This document shows, piece after piece, positions 36,796-45,258 of a stretch of 64,000 nt of DNA; within the stretch, counting starts at the first letter, position 1, and every line of letters begins with the position of its first letter. The translations under genes and the position numbers were made by a program. A model generated the notes under the pieces. That model made no database searches. It saw only the letters and a program-made list of their open reading frames with translations, and was not told where the DNA came from. The stretch is from Chloroflexota bacterium (GTDB lineage: Bacteria > Chloroflexota > UBA11872 > VXOZ01): positions 38,439-102,438 of the forward strand of contig JAPOQA010000041.1 of the NCBI GenBank assembly GCA_026710945.1, in the 5' to 3' direction.

Positions 36796-37696
36796 GGGCT
36801 TCCTCTCGGGTTTCGTAATACTGGAGAAAGATGTCTTCGAGGCGTCGTTCCTGGTACTCGATGTCTACCACCGTGTAGCGCGCCGCTTCTATGAGCGCGC
36901 CGGCCAAGTTGCCCTGGATCAGCGCAATCACGGTGGTGTTTTCCTGGGACTCTTTTTGCACGCCTTCTAGTCCGCTAAGGAAGTCCGCCTGGGGCGGTTC
37001 GGCGAATTCCAGGCGTAAACGCCGCACTTGCTTCTCTTGGATGGCTTCCAGGGTGTCGCTCAGAATGAGCGTGCCGTCGCGGATCACGCCCACACGGTCG
37101 CAGATGCGCTCTACCTCGTCCAGATTGTGACTGGAGAAGAAGACCGTGCCGCCCTGCTGGCGGTACTCGTTCAGAATGCCGTATAGCTCTTGTTGCATGA
37201 GCGGATCGAGTCCGCTGGTGGCTTCATCGAAGAGAATCAAGTCCGGCCGGTGCATGAGCGCCTGCAACACGCCGAGTTTCTGCTTGTTGCCCCGCGACAA
37301 TGTGCCGATGCGCCGATTAAGTTCGGCATCCAACCGCTCGGCCAATTCGTGCACGTACGACATGTCCGTTACGCCGCGCACAGTACCGAAGAACCGCAGG
37401 AGTTGCCTACCGGTAAGATTCTCATACATGCGCAGGTCGCCGGGCAGGAACCCGACGCGGGCACGGATGGCTTTCGACTGGCCTTGCACATCCATGCCGA
37501 GGATCGTGGCTGTGCCGCGGGTGGGACGGATAAGATCGAGCAGCAGGCGGACGGTGGTCGTCTTGCCTGCCCCGTTGGGGCCCACGAAGCCGTAGATTTC
37601 TCCGCGTCGCACGTCAAGATCAAGGTCTATGACGCCACGACTCTTGCCGTAGAATTTCGTTAGCTGGCGCGTTTCAATTGCCAGTTCTTGTGCCAC
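36761..37696 (-). CDS. ABC transporter ATP-binding protein
   Basis: A 311-residue ATPase of the drug/antibiotic-exporter group. Walker A is GPNGAGKTT near residue 38, the signature is LSRGNKQKLGVLQAL, Walker B is LILFDEATSGLDPL, and the switch His is in FFSSHNLDEVE. The C-terminal extension beyond the core is typical of DrrA/CcmA-like proteins. It starts with GTG after AGAGGA. Together with the overlapping permease it makes a two-gene exporter. Substrate unknown. Confidence 0.95.
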   Translation of the reverse strand: MAQELAIETRQLTKFYGKSRGVIDLDLDVRRGEIYGFVGPNGAGKTTTVRLLLDLIRPTRGTATILGMDVQGQSKAIRARVGFLPGDLRMYENLTGRQLLRFFGTVRGVTDMSYVHELAERLDAELNRRIGTLSRGNKQKLGVLQALMHRPDLILFDEATSGLDPLMQQELYGILNEYRQQGGTVFFSSHNLDEVERICDRVGVIRDGTLILSDTLEAIQEKQVRRLRLEFAEPPQADFLSGLEGVQKESQENTTVIALIQGNLAGALIEAARYTVVDIEYQERRLEDIFLQYYETREEAHAAESSAQDSA

Positions 37697-38276
37697 CGGA
37701 AGTGTCCTCTCTGCGCGAGCCCGTGATGAAGGTAACGAATGTCAGCATTGGATGCAGCGAACGCCGTATGCGGAGGCGCGTGCTCTCAACCGCTTTTGGA
37801 TCATCATGCGCTGTCAATCCGTTCTCGATGTGCGGTCAGATTCCCAAGCGTGGAGGAATTCCATCATAAGACGCCGCACGAACAGCATGCGGAGTTTCCA
37901 TTTTATCGCTTTGCCGATAGCTGAGTCCGTGCCCACATTCGCGGCGTCACTAATCTGTCTCTAAGCCAATTATAGCCCATACGTACTATGGATCGCAGAT
38001 GGGGAGGTGGGAAAGCGCAGGCAGCTTGTGGCGCATGTGCTCGGCCCGACGGGCCCGTTTGACGTGGCATATAACCTGGAAGAAACAGCTTGTGGGCACG
38101 GTTTTGAGCCTAGCGGAGCACAAGCAACGCTACCTGCTCTGTCGTGTCTCTTAGGTACTTCTCAGACTATGCAGGTAGAATGAGATGCGGTTCCAAAGAG
38201 AGAGAGACCGCAAAGAGCCCACGGCCAGCGCTCTATTAGAAACACTTCATGACTTGCCACAGCGGAGGGTTGCGAT
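37697..38276. other. Gene-free stretch between divergent genes
   Basis: About 580 bp separate the minus-strand exporter from the plus-strand membrane protein gene. No RNA or repeat was recognised. Both promoters should lie here. Confidence 0.4.
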
Positions 38277-39125
38277 ATGGACACGATGGATAGACGAGCA
38301 TGGGTCGGAATTTCCGCCTTGGGGGTAGGCGTGCTCGTCCTGCTCCTCGTGATTTTCTCTTCGGTCCGAGACACAGGCCAACAACTCCTGAATCTCTTTC
38401 GGGTGCAAGAGGTGCAAACGGTCCAGATCACGCAGGAATTCTTGGATTCGTTGCCGGAGCCGGACGCAGAGCTTATTCAATGGGTTGAAGAGCCTTCAGG
38501 CGATGGAGAGGCGCGTGAAGTCACGCTAGCCGAAGCAGAGGATGCCTTGGGCTTTCGTTTGGCTCAGCTCGCCGCTTTGCCGGACAATCTGCAAACCGAT
38601 CCCAAAGTCACGATTACTGACGCGGAAGAAGCCTCGTTTACTATCGATTTGCCTACCGCGCGCAACTACATCTGGGCGCTGGGCGGTGACGGCGCAATTC
38701 TGCCCGATACTATGGAGGGTGCGGTCTTTGGCGTCACTATGCCCCAGGTGGGCATGCTGTTCTATGCTGCGAAAGAGAATCCCGAGCAGGGCGTGCGCCT
38801 GATCCAGACCACCAGCCCGACACTCGCGGTCCCCGGCGAGATCGACATGGACGCCATACGCGCTGGGCTCTTGGAGCTGGAAATTCTGCCTCAGGATCTG
38901 GCCGCGCAATTGCGGGCGGTAAGCGACTGGGAGAGCACGCTGCTGCTGCCGTTGGTCGAGGGTATGTCAGAGGAAGTGAATGTCGGCTCTGCGACTGCGG
39001 TGCGTTTCTTTGGTGTGGATGATGACGATCGAATGCTGGTGTGGGTGGCCCAGGATCGGATACACGTCCTCAGCACGAACATCCCCGAGCTTGATTTGAC
39101 CGCTCTGGCTGAGAACGTCAGATAG
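38277..39125 (+). CDS. Hypothetical membrane-anchored protein
   Basis: A 282-residue protein with an N-terminal membrane segment (about residues 10-28) and a large exposed domain. The domain is acidic and contains repeated beta-type stretches (VTITDAEEASFTIDLP, VGSATAVRFFGVDDDDRMLVWV). No family is recognised. A GGAGGG site 7 bases upstream supports the start. It faces away from the ABC exporter. The organisation resembles a membrane-linked sensor or anti-sigma-like protein, but no regulatory partner is present. Confidence 0.7.
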   Translation: MDTMDRRAWVGISALGVGVLVLLLVIFSSVRDTGQQLLNLFRVQEVQTVQITQEFLDSLPEPDAELIQWVEEPSGDGEAREVTLAEAEDALGFRLAQLAALPDNLQTDPKVTITDAEEASFTIDLPTARNYIWALGGDGAILPDTMEGAVFGVTMPQVGMLFYAAKENPEQGVRLIQTTSPTLAVPGEIDMDAIRAGLLELEILPQDLAAQLRAVSDWESTLLLPLVEGMSEEVNVGSATAVRFFGVDDDDRMLVWVAQDRIHVLSTNIPELDLTALAENVR

Positions 39126-39455
39126 CGAAACTCAGCTACAGACGACCGTGTGGGAAGATGCTGTCCTCATTTTGGCGGCCTGGCTGCGTGTTGCGGCTAG
39201 GTTGGCCTAGATGAGGTATCACCAGCAGTCCAGCTTGCCCTCGTTTGGATTCCATTGAACGTCTCGGCCTCCCGTGAGTGCGTGCGTGCACCTTGGCACT
39301 GAATTCGCTGACCTCAGGCAAGGTGGGCGTCGCATCGCGCACCGCAACTGAAGCCCGTGTGATGTTGGGGCCATCTCCAGGTGCGCGGCAGGGAGGCGTT
39401 GGGGTACGCTAGACTCAAAGTGCAGTATTGGGTGATTCCCGCAAGGAGGCCTTTT
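39126..39455. other. Gene-free stretch, nothing recognised
   Basis: No gene, RNA or repeat was recognised. The promoter of the AIM24-family gene should lie near its 3' end. Confidence 0.35.
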
Positions 39456-40133
39456 GTGGAATACGAGATCCTACACCGTCCGTCGTATGCGCTGCTCAGC
39501 ATGCAATTGAATGCGGGCGAGAACGTGAGCGCCGAGGCCGGCGCCATGGTCAGCATGTCGAGCGGCATCGAGATCGAGACCAGTATGCGCGGCGGACTGT
39601 TAGGCGGTCTGCGACGCAAATTCCTGGGTGGCGAGTCTTTCTTCATAAACACGTTCAACGCGGCGCAGAGCGGAGAAGTGAATTTTGCCCCCAGTCTTCC
39701 CGGCGACATCTATGCGGTTGAACTCAACAACGAAGTGATATTTGCCCAGTCCGGCTCATTCATCGCCTCGACGGCCGGAGTGGAAGTGGACTCGTCGTGG
39801 GGCGGCGCCAAGACGTTCTTTTCCGGTGAAGGCCTCTTTCTTCTCAAGATTAGCGGCAGCGGCGTCGTGTTCCTCTCCAGCTACGGCGCTATTCAAGAAA
39901 TTGCGCTGGAAGCAGGGCAGTCCTACACCGTGGACACAGGGCACATGGTCTCATTCGCCGAGGGTGTCGGCTACAGCGTACGCCGCGTGGGCGGCATGAA
40001 GTCCACGCTCTTCAGCGGCGAGGGCTTGGTGGTGGAGCTGACCGGCCCCGGCAAGGTGACGATCCAGTCCCGCAGCACCGACGCCTTCCTGGCCTGGCTC
40101 ATACCGCACTTGCCGAGTGGAGACTCCGGTTAG
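39456..40133 (+). CDS. AIM24 / TIGR00266 family protein
   Basis: A 225-residue protein of the AIM24 fold. It has YEILHRPSYALLSMQLNAGENVSAEAGAMVSMSSGI at the N terminus, the glycine-rich GGLLGGLRRKFLGGESFF near residue 50, and several turns with GEGLFLLKISGSG and GEGLVVELTGPG. Members are widespread, of unknown biochemical function and related to the tryptophan-RNA-attenuator-like fold. The GTG start at 39456 has a strong AAGGAGG site 6 bases upstream; an in-frame ATG at 39381 would add 25 unlikely residues. Confidence 0.9.
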   Translation: MEYEILHRPSYALLSMQLNAGENVSAEAGAMVSMSSGIEIETSMRGGLLGGLRRKFLGGESFFINTFNAAQSGEVNFAPSLPGDIYAVELNNEVIFAQSGSFIASTAGVEVDSSWGGAKTFFSGEGLFLLKISGSGVVFLSSYGAIQEIALEAGQSYTVDTGHMVSFAEGVGYSVRRVGGMKSTLFSGEGLVVELTGPGKVTIQSRSTDAFLAWLIPHLPSGDSG

Positions 40134-40166
40134 ATTCAATGGGTCAACGGCACAGTTGCAACCCAG

Positions 40167-40868
40167 TTAGGAAGACTCGCCGTTGTCGGAGTTCCACGCC
40201 CGGCTGCCTTTGACGTGCAGGTAGCTGGCGCCGGCTTCGATCCAGGCTTCGCGGTAGGCGTAGAGAGTTTTCTCATTCGCGCCCGCGACTGAGCGCACTT
40301 CTTCTGCGGTCTTATGGAGCCACGGCACGTTGTCGGCGACTTCCTCCGGACGCTCCAATAGAAATTGGCGCATCTCGGCCAGCTTGGCGAGGCCGCCGGG
40401 CACGTCCGGCCCGGTGATCTCCTGCATCTGCTGCGCTACGGCTATGAGGGCGTCCGCGGCTTCCTTGTACACGTCCCAACGGCGGTGCATGCGCTCCATC
40501 ATATGCTGGATGTCGTCAAGAAGCTCGGTAACGTGCGCGACGTCAGACTGCACGCGCGCGGGCTCTTCTTCCTCGATGCGCTTCAATTCATCGATGCTGC
40601 CGCACACGTCGGTGTAGTGGGTCTGGCGCGCGGCGTCACCCTCCGACATGTCCGGCACGAATTGGTTCCCGCCGGCCCAGCGCACGCGGGGCAACTCCAT
40701 CATGCCGCCGTCTTCGAAATAGACGAGCGGCGGTTGGTTGTGGCCGGCCTCTTCGATGTGCGCGCGGCCCAGGGCGACCTTTTCGAGTATCTTTTCACGG
40801 TGCGGCGATGGCGGCAGCCAGCGCTCGTCAATGTCAGTAGTGGCGGCTCTCTCTTGTACCTGACTCAT
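40167..40868 (-). CDS. Conserved hypothetical protein
   Basis: A 233-residue soluble protein rich in acidic residues and Met/Trp, mainly helical by eye. The region around residues 95-150 (RIEEEEPARVQSDVAHVTELLDDIQHMMER) is likely a coiled coil or long helix. I do not recognise a family. A clear AAGGAG site lies 9 bases before the ATG. It converges with the AIM24-family gene and is divergent from the GNAT gene. Confidence 0.7.
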   Translation of the reverse strand: MSQVQERAATTDIDERWLPPSPHREKILEKVALGRAHIEEAGHNQPPLVYFEDGGMMELPRVRWAGGNQFVPDMSEGDAARQTHYTDVCGSIDELKRIEEEEPARVQSDVAHVTELLDDIQHMMERMHRRWDVYKEAADALIAVAQQMQEITGPDVPGGLAKLAEMRQFLLERPEEVADNVPWLHKTAEEVRSVAGANEKTLYAYREAWIEAGASYLHVKGSRAWNSDNGESS

Positions 40869-40979
40869 CTCTTGAACTCCTTAACTTGGTCCACGAATCG
40901 CATGTGGCACGAATGACAATCCCTACTCAGTCGGCTTGCTCAAGCACCTCAACTCCCTCCCTGCTAGTATACTACCGCT

Positions 40980-41594
40980 ATGGAAATCGTCATCCCGGAA
41001 CTGCAATCCACGCCTGAACGCCGCGTCTCAGTGATGCAGCCCCATGCCGTTACCCTGCGTGGAGCGGCAGTAACGTTGCGACCCATGGGTGAATGCGATT
41101 GGGACATTCTGCTTAAGTGGAATAACGATCCCGTCGTGATGGAATTCGCGGACCACAATCCCTTTGAGGAGACCACACTAGATGACTTACAGACCATCTA
41201 CCGCTGGATTTCAACCCATGCCTACTGTTTCATCATGGAGGTGGATGGGAATCCCATCGGCGAGTGTTGGTTGCAACAGATGAATCTACAGCGGATCGTT
41301 GCGCAGTTTCCAAACAAGGACCTGCGCCGCATCGACCTGATGATTGGCGAGAAGGAATTGTGGGGTCACGGCTATGGGACGGAGGCAATAGGGCTGCTTG
41401 TAGAGTTCGGCTTTCAAATAGAGAGAGCCGATGCCATATTCGCTCCCGTGATGGCGGACAACCACCGCAGCCAGCGGGCGTTCCAAAAGAATGGGTTCAC
41501 GTGCCACGACCGCTTTCAAGAGCCGGACGGTAGCATCAACACCGATCTGGTAATTTGGCGCACGGAGTATGCAACCGCCGGAGCGCACGACTGA
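40980..41594 (+). CDS. GNAT family N-acetyltransferase
   Basis: A 204-residue acetyl-CoA-dependent transferase. It has TLRPMGECDWDILLKWNNDP at the start of the domain, IGECWLQQMN, LMIGEKELWGHGYGTEAI (the acetyl-CoA loop), and ANHRSQRAFQKNGF-type motif B (here DNHRSQRAFQKNGF). It resembles RimJ/RimL or aminoglycoside 6'-acetyltransferases. TATACT at 40968-40973 lies right before the ATG, so the message may be leaderless. An ATG at 41034 is the alternative start. Confidence 0.88.
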   Translation: MEIVIPELQSTPERRVSVMQPHAVTLRGAAVTLRPMGECDWDILLKWNNDPVVMEFADHNPFEETTLDDLQTIYRWISTHAYCFIMEVDGNPIGECWLQQMNLQRIVAQFPNKDLRRIDLMIGEKELWGHGYGTEAIGLLVEFGFQIERADAIFAPVMADNHRSQRAFQKNGFTCHDRFQEPDGSINTDLVIWRTEYATAGAHD

Positions 41595-41645
41595 TGGCGG
41601 CTAAGCATCTTGCCCAAGATAGTCCCCACTCTTTTGCGCCAAGAA

Positions 41646-41664
41646 GCGGGGGACAAGCCCCCGC
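41646..41664. repeat. Dispersed palindrome GCGGGGGACAAGCCCCCGC
   Basis: A perfect-arm hairpin (GCGGGGG / CCCCCGC). The same unit occurs at about 9524-9547 and 11940-11963. Confidence 0.75.
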
Positions 41665-41795
41665 GCTACGTCCCAATAGTGAGGATCGAGCGTATACTGG
41701 CAAGAGAATATGACCAAGTCTAGGTGTTTGGTTGACTTGGGTGACGTGTGAACCTTGCGACCAAAAGCCGTGTTGAAGCCGCTCTAGATCAAACG

Positions 41796-42839
41796 CTAAC
41801 TCGCCGTAACCGTAATGCCGGTTCCCTCGCGTACCTTGCCAATTATCCAGAGCGGCTCGTTGGCGGCGCGGAATTCTTCTACCAGTTGGGGTTGCTCTTG
41901 CGGTGGCACGGCTGCCAGGAGGCCGCCGCTGGTCTGGGGATCGAAGAGGAGTGCGGCGAGGGCGGGTGGGACTTCATTGGCAACGGTGAGCAGTCCTTCC
42001 ATTTCCAAGTGCTGACGATTGCGGTCAAGCCCGCCCGGCATCACGTCGTCTTGGGCGTAGCCTAATGCGCCGGACAGCAGCGGGACGGCTTGTGCGTTGA
42101 TTTCAAAAAGGACGTTGCCGTGGCGCGCCATCTCCATAGCGTGGCCGAGCAGGCCGTAGCCGGTAACGTCGGTGCAGGCGTGGACAGTGAATTGTTGGAG
42201 TAGGCGCGAGGCCCCGCCATTGAGACGGCACATGCTCGCCGTCGCTTCCGTGAGGTGCGAAGGCCGGACACAATCGCGCTTGTGAGCCGTAGTTATCACG
42301 CCGGTGCCAATGGGTTTTGTCAGCACCAGCAGGTCGCCCGGTTGGGCGCCGGCCTTGGTGAAGATGCGTTCGGGATGTACCTGCCCCGTGACCGCCAGGC
42401 CGTATTTTGGTTCTTCGTCAGTCACCGTATGACCGCCCGCTATTACGGCGCCGGCCTCAATCACCTTGTCCGCGCCGCCCTGGAAGATGCGGCTCAGGAT
42501 GTCCAGATCGAGGTCATCAGGAAAGCCCGCGAGGTTGAGGGCGAAAAGCGGCTCTCCCCCCATGGCATACACGTCGCTCAGGGCGTTGGCGGCCGCAATC
42601 TGTCCGAAAGCGTAGGGATCATCGACAACCGGCGGGAAGAAGTCCGCCGTACTGATGATGGCCTGTTCGTCGCTCATGCGATATACGGCGGCATCGTCGG
42701 GCGCGGTGAGACCTACCAGCAGATTGCTATCGGCTTGTGTGGGAAAGGCGCGCAGTACCTGCGCGAGCTCGGCGGGGCCGAGTTTGCCTGCTCACCCGGC
42801 GCAGGAAGCCAGGCTGGTTAGTCTGACCGGTGATGTCAT
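41796..42839 (-). CDS. selD: Selenophosphate synthetase (SelD) that is itself a selenoprotein
   Basis: SelD uses ATP and selenide to make selenophosphate, the selenium donor for selenocysteine and selenouridine. The obvious ATG at 42677 lacks the N-terminal catalytic segment. The same frame continues upstream with no stop other than one TGA (42792-42794, codon 16). Residues 7-22 then read LTSLASCAG-Sec-AGKLGP, aligning with the Cys17...Lys20 region of E. coli SelD. Start 42839 (MTSPVRL) has GAGGAG 7 bases upstream. The full length, 347 residues, matches the family. Downstream motifs are APDDAAVYR, DFFPPVVDDPYAFGQIAAANALSDVYAMGG and AGGHTVTDEEPKYG. Reading of TGA as selenocysteine is inference from these facts. 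Confidence 0.93.
42750..42794 (-). promoter_or_regulatory. Predicted bacterial SECIS element of selD
   Basis: Downstream of the TGA is the 15 nt hairpin GCGCAGGTACTGCGC (42750-42764, minus strand), with six paired bases each side and a GGU at the apex. E. coli fdhF has GCAGGTCTGC in the same role. The GGU lies 32 nt after the TGA, within the reported bacterial range of about 16-37. A second stem, CTCGGC/GCCGAG, sits between. SelB binding is inferred. Confidence 0.75.
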
Positions 42840-43023
42840 AGGGTTGCTCCTCAGCGGTATTGAACGCGGACTGAACGCGTGTGGGCAACGGTGCCGTCGA
42901 CGACTTTCTTGCCTTTACCAAGACCACCTGCACCGTTCGGCCTGAGCCTGTCGAAGGCCGGGTTGGAGCAGAGAGACTTGGCGCATGACTTACGTATCTC
43001 ATTTCGCCGTTCATGCTTCGACA
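42840..43023. repeat. Gene-free stretch with dispersed repeat copies
   Basis: At about 42938-42962 is a GCCTGAGCCTGTCGAAGGCC copy of the family seen near 9381 and 14172. At 43010-43040 the sequence TGCTTCGACAAGCTCAGCAC begins the tandem array that follows. Confidence 0.6.
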
Positions 43024-43171
43024 AGCTCAGCACGAACGGCTGGCAAGCTCGCACGAACGGCTGGCGGGCTCAGCACGAACGGCTAGTGTGCTCAGCACGA
43101 ATGGCTGGCGGGCTCAGCACGATGGCTGGCAAGCTCGCTCGAACGGCTGGCGTGCTCAGCAGGAACGGCAA
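43024..43171. repeat. Tandem repeat, about seven units of 20-22 bp
   Basis: Units resemble GCTCAGCACGAACGGCTGGC. Seven consecutive copies carry point changes and 1-3 base indels (for example GCTCGCACGAACGGC). The first unit is the right end of a dispersed CTTCGACAAGCTCAG repeat, so the array probably arose by slippage from it. No flanking genes suggest CRISPR: the units are contiguous, with no spacers. Confidence 0.85.
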
Positions 43172-43380
43172 GCGCGCCCACCGCATGCCGATCCGGCAAA
43201 CACCCCAAGACTCCTCTTGCTTGAAAGTATAGCAACTCCCAATGAAGGGAAGATTTCTGGCTGACTTTGGGGACACATGTCAACCAGCAATTGCAATTTG
43301 CAGGCAGCGTAATTGCTGCCGCTGGTGATGTGTAGATTGCTGACGATCCCCGTTTCTTGCGGCCATTTCAAAGGCTGTTG
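43172..43380. other. Gene-free stretch, nothing recognised
   Basis: No gene or RNA recognised between the tandem repeat and the epimerase gene end. A short segment near 43285-43345 resembles one near 58560-58640 (AGCAATTTGCA type). Confidence 0.35.
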
Positions 43381-44229
43381 TTAGGCAAAATCGCGCCACG
43401 AATACTGCGCTTGGAAACCGAGGTCGTGTTTCGCTTTGGCGTTGGTGATACCTGATTCCGTCCCGGTAAGATGGGCCGCTATCTGCTCGGTGCCTGGGAA
43501 GACGAGTGGCGAAGCTTCAGCGAGGGGAATTGGACAGAACGCGTCATCGGCCACGATGTAATAGGCGCCGTGCACGGCGCTTTCCGTCTCCAACGCCAGG
43601 CGAAACCCCACCGCCAGGTCGCGTACGTCCGCGTAGCCCCAAAAGCCACCATAGAAGGCGTTGAGATTCGCCTCCATCGCTGCCAGTCGTTCCGGCCACG
43701 TCTCCGGCATGACCACGTGGGACGGACGGATGGAAACGGCAGGAATGCCGGTACGCCGATGCGCCATGTCCACGATATCCTCTCCTACCACTTTGGAGAG
43801 ACCGTACGGGTCTTGCGGCAGATTCGGGTGGTTTTCATCCACCGGCAGGTAGTGCGGGACAAAGTCGCGGTAGCGGAAGCTCATGCCGAGCACGTTGATG
43901 CTGCTCGTGGCGACGATCTTCTTGAGGCCCAGCGTGGCGGCAGCCTCGCACACATTATAGGTTCCCATCACATTTGTACGGAACACGTACGAGTTGGCGA
44001 GGGTCCCAGGCGAAGGGATGGCCGAAAGGTGCACTACGGCCTCGGCGGGGGCCAGAAGCTCGAATATCGTACCCTCGTCTTCGTGGTCGCCGACGCGATA
44101 GTGGACGCCGGCTTCAGGCTGCGTTGGCGCAACACGATCGAACGAGACGATCTCGTGCCCGTGCTGCACAAGCTCTCTTACAACGTACTGTCCGATGTTA
44201 CCGCTGCCGCCTGTCACAACTACTTTCAT
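43381..44229 (-). CDS. NAD-dependent epimerase/dehydratase (extended SDR)
   Basis: A 282-residue extended SDR. It has VVVTGGSGNIGQYVV (cofactor, residues 2-16), HLSAIPSPGT, and the later substrate residues. The Ser/Thr is in VATSSINVLG and the YxxxK motif is at YGLSKVVGED. It resembles UDP-glucose 4-epimerase or uronate dehydrogenase-like proteins; the substrate is unknown. AGGAGG lies 6 bases before the ATG. Confidence 0.9.
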   Translation of the reverse strand: MKVVVTGGSGNIGQYVVRELVQHGHEIVSFDRVAPTQPEAGVHYRVGDHEDEGTIFELLAPAEAVVHLSAIPSPGTLANSYVFRTNVMGTYNVCEAAATLGLKKIVATSSINVLGMSFRYRDFVPHYLPVDENHPNLPQDPYGLSKVVGEDIVDMAHRRTGIPAVSIRPSHVVMPETWPERLAAMEANLNAFYGGFWGYADVRDLAVGFRLALETESAVHGAYYIVADDAFCPIPLAEASPLVFPGTEQIAAHLTGTESGITNAKAKHDLGFQAQYSWRDFA

Positions 44230-44398
44230 GGGTTGTCCTCCTGGTGGGAATTTTCTGCGTAACTTCGGCCGCAGGCGCTAGAATTACTCCCTCTTTCCAG
44301 GGAAAAGGCCGGGGTGGGGGGATTTCTGCTCAACTCGTCCTCTTTACCAGTATGACCGATACGCAAGAGCGCAAAAAGCTCCCAGATTGCGGGAAATT
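44230..44398. other. Gene-free stretch, nothing recognised
   Basis: Leads into the composite repeat; no gene or RNA is supported. Confidence 0.35.
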
Positions 44399-44720
44399 CC
44401 CCCTCACCCCCGTATCGTGTCGATACGCTGTATCGAGTACAGGGCAGGCTCTAACCCTCTCTTGCCGGAGACCCTTGCGTAAGTCTAAAGCAAGCGAGGC
44501 TGTCCCCTCTCCCCGAGGGAGAGGGCTAGGGTGAGGGTGAAGTTGCACTTGATGCTAGCCGACGCATGGCAGATTTGAATTTGGAACATATTGACTCTAC
44601 ATGGCCCATAAATAGAACGGCAAAGAATCCCCTCACCCCGGCCCTCTCCCCAAGGAGAGGAGGAAGTCTCCTTCCCCCGAGACCAAGTAACGCAAAGGTC
44701 TCCGCCGGGAGAGGGGATCG
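44399..44720. repeat. Composite intergenic repeat, copy A
   Basis: Contains a 40 bp core (44409-44448, beginning CCCGTATCGTGTCGATACGC). A reverse-complement copy with two mismatches is at 50930-50969. The following 120-150 bp share order and wording with copy B, including GTGAGGGTGAAGTTGC and CCCCAAGGAGAG-like ends. Several CCCTCTCCCC/GGGGAGAGGG palindromes flank it. Confidence 0.7.
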
Positions 44721-44878
44721 TTCCGCCCCGGCAAGGTTATTCTCGAGGGGACATTCCCGCCCCGGCAAGGGTCATTAAATTTCTCCTGGTGGGCAGGAAG
44801 AGTGCTCGCATTGGATTGAACCTTGGTCGTACACCACGATGTGCAGATTGCTGTGCTTCGTCGCCTACCTCCGAACCT

Positions 44879-44906
44879 CGCTTACTATTGTAAGCGTTTG
44901 AACGCT
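44879..44906. repeat. Overlapping palindromes CGCTTAC/GTAAGCG and AGCGTT/AACGCT
   Basis: Two perfect inverted repeats (44879-44896 and 44893-44906) share the AGCG bases and cannot form at once. They lie 353 bp upstream of degV. They may be a protein-binding site or mutually exclusive hairpins; there is no further support. Confidence 0.35.
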
Positions 44907-45258
44907 AGGCCGAACACCTGCCAGCAAACACTCAAATCAACATTGATCCTCTCGTGGCTATCCAAACACTGAGTAGAGTGCTAGCGACGAATTCCTGTGA
45001 CCATGGGCAGGAATATACTCAGTCTGGAGGAATCCGCATGGAGCCACATGCTACTCTATGGTAGGTGAGGTTAGCAATCACACAATCCTATTGCCGCAGG
45101 CTGTTGACTGTCACGTGCACGTTAGTATAGCTTGAGATACGATAGTGAGTGCCTTGGGGGCGTGGCACTTGGTATAGCAGCGAAGGCAACATCAAGTGGG
45201 ACAACCTCCCGGCCCAAGTGACAATATCGCCTCAATCAAGAAAGAAAGAGGAGAGGGT
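44907..45258. other. Gene-free stretch upstream of degV
   Basis: No RNA or repeat recognised; the promoter for degV-tldD-pmbA should lie here. Confidence 0.35.

Noticed and set aside
43024..43171. Possible CRISPR array
   Set aside because: The units are directly adjacent without unique spacers and there are no cas genes, so it is a tandem repeat.
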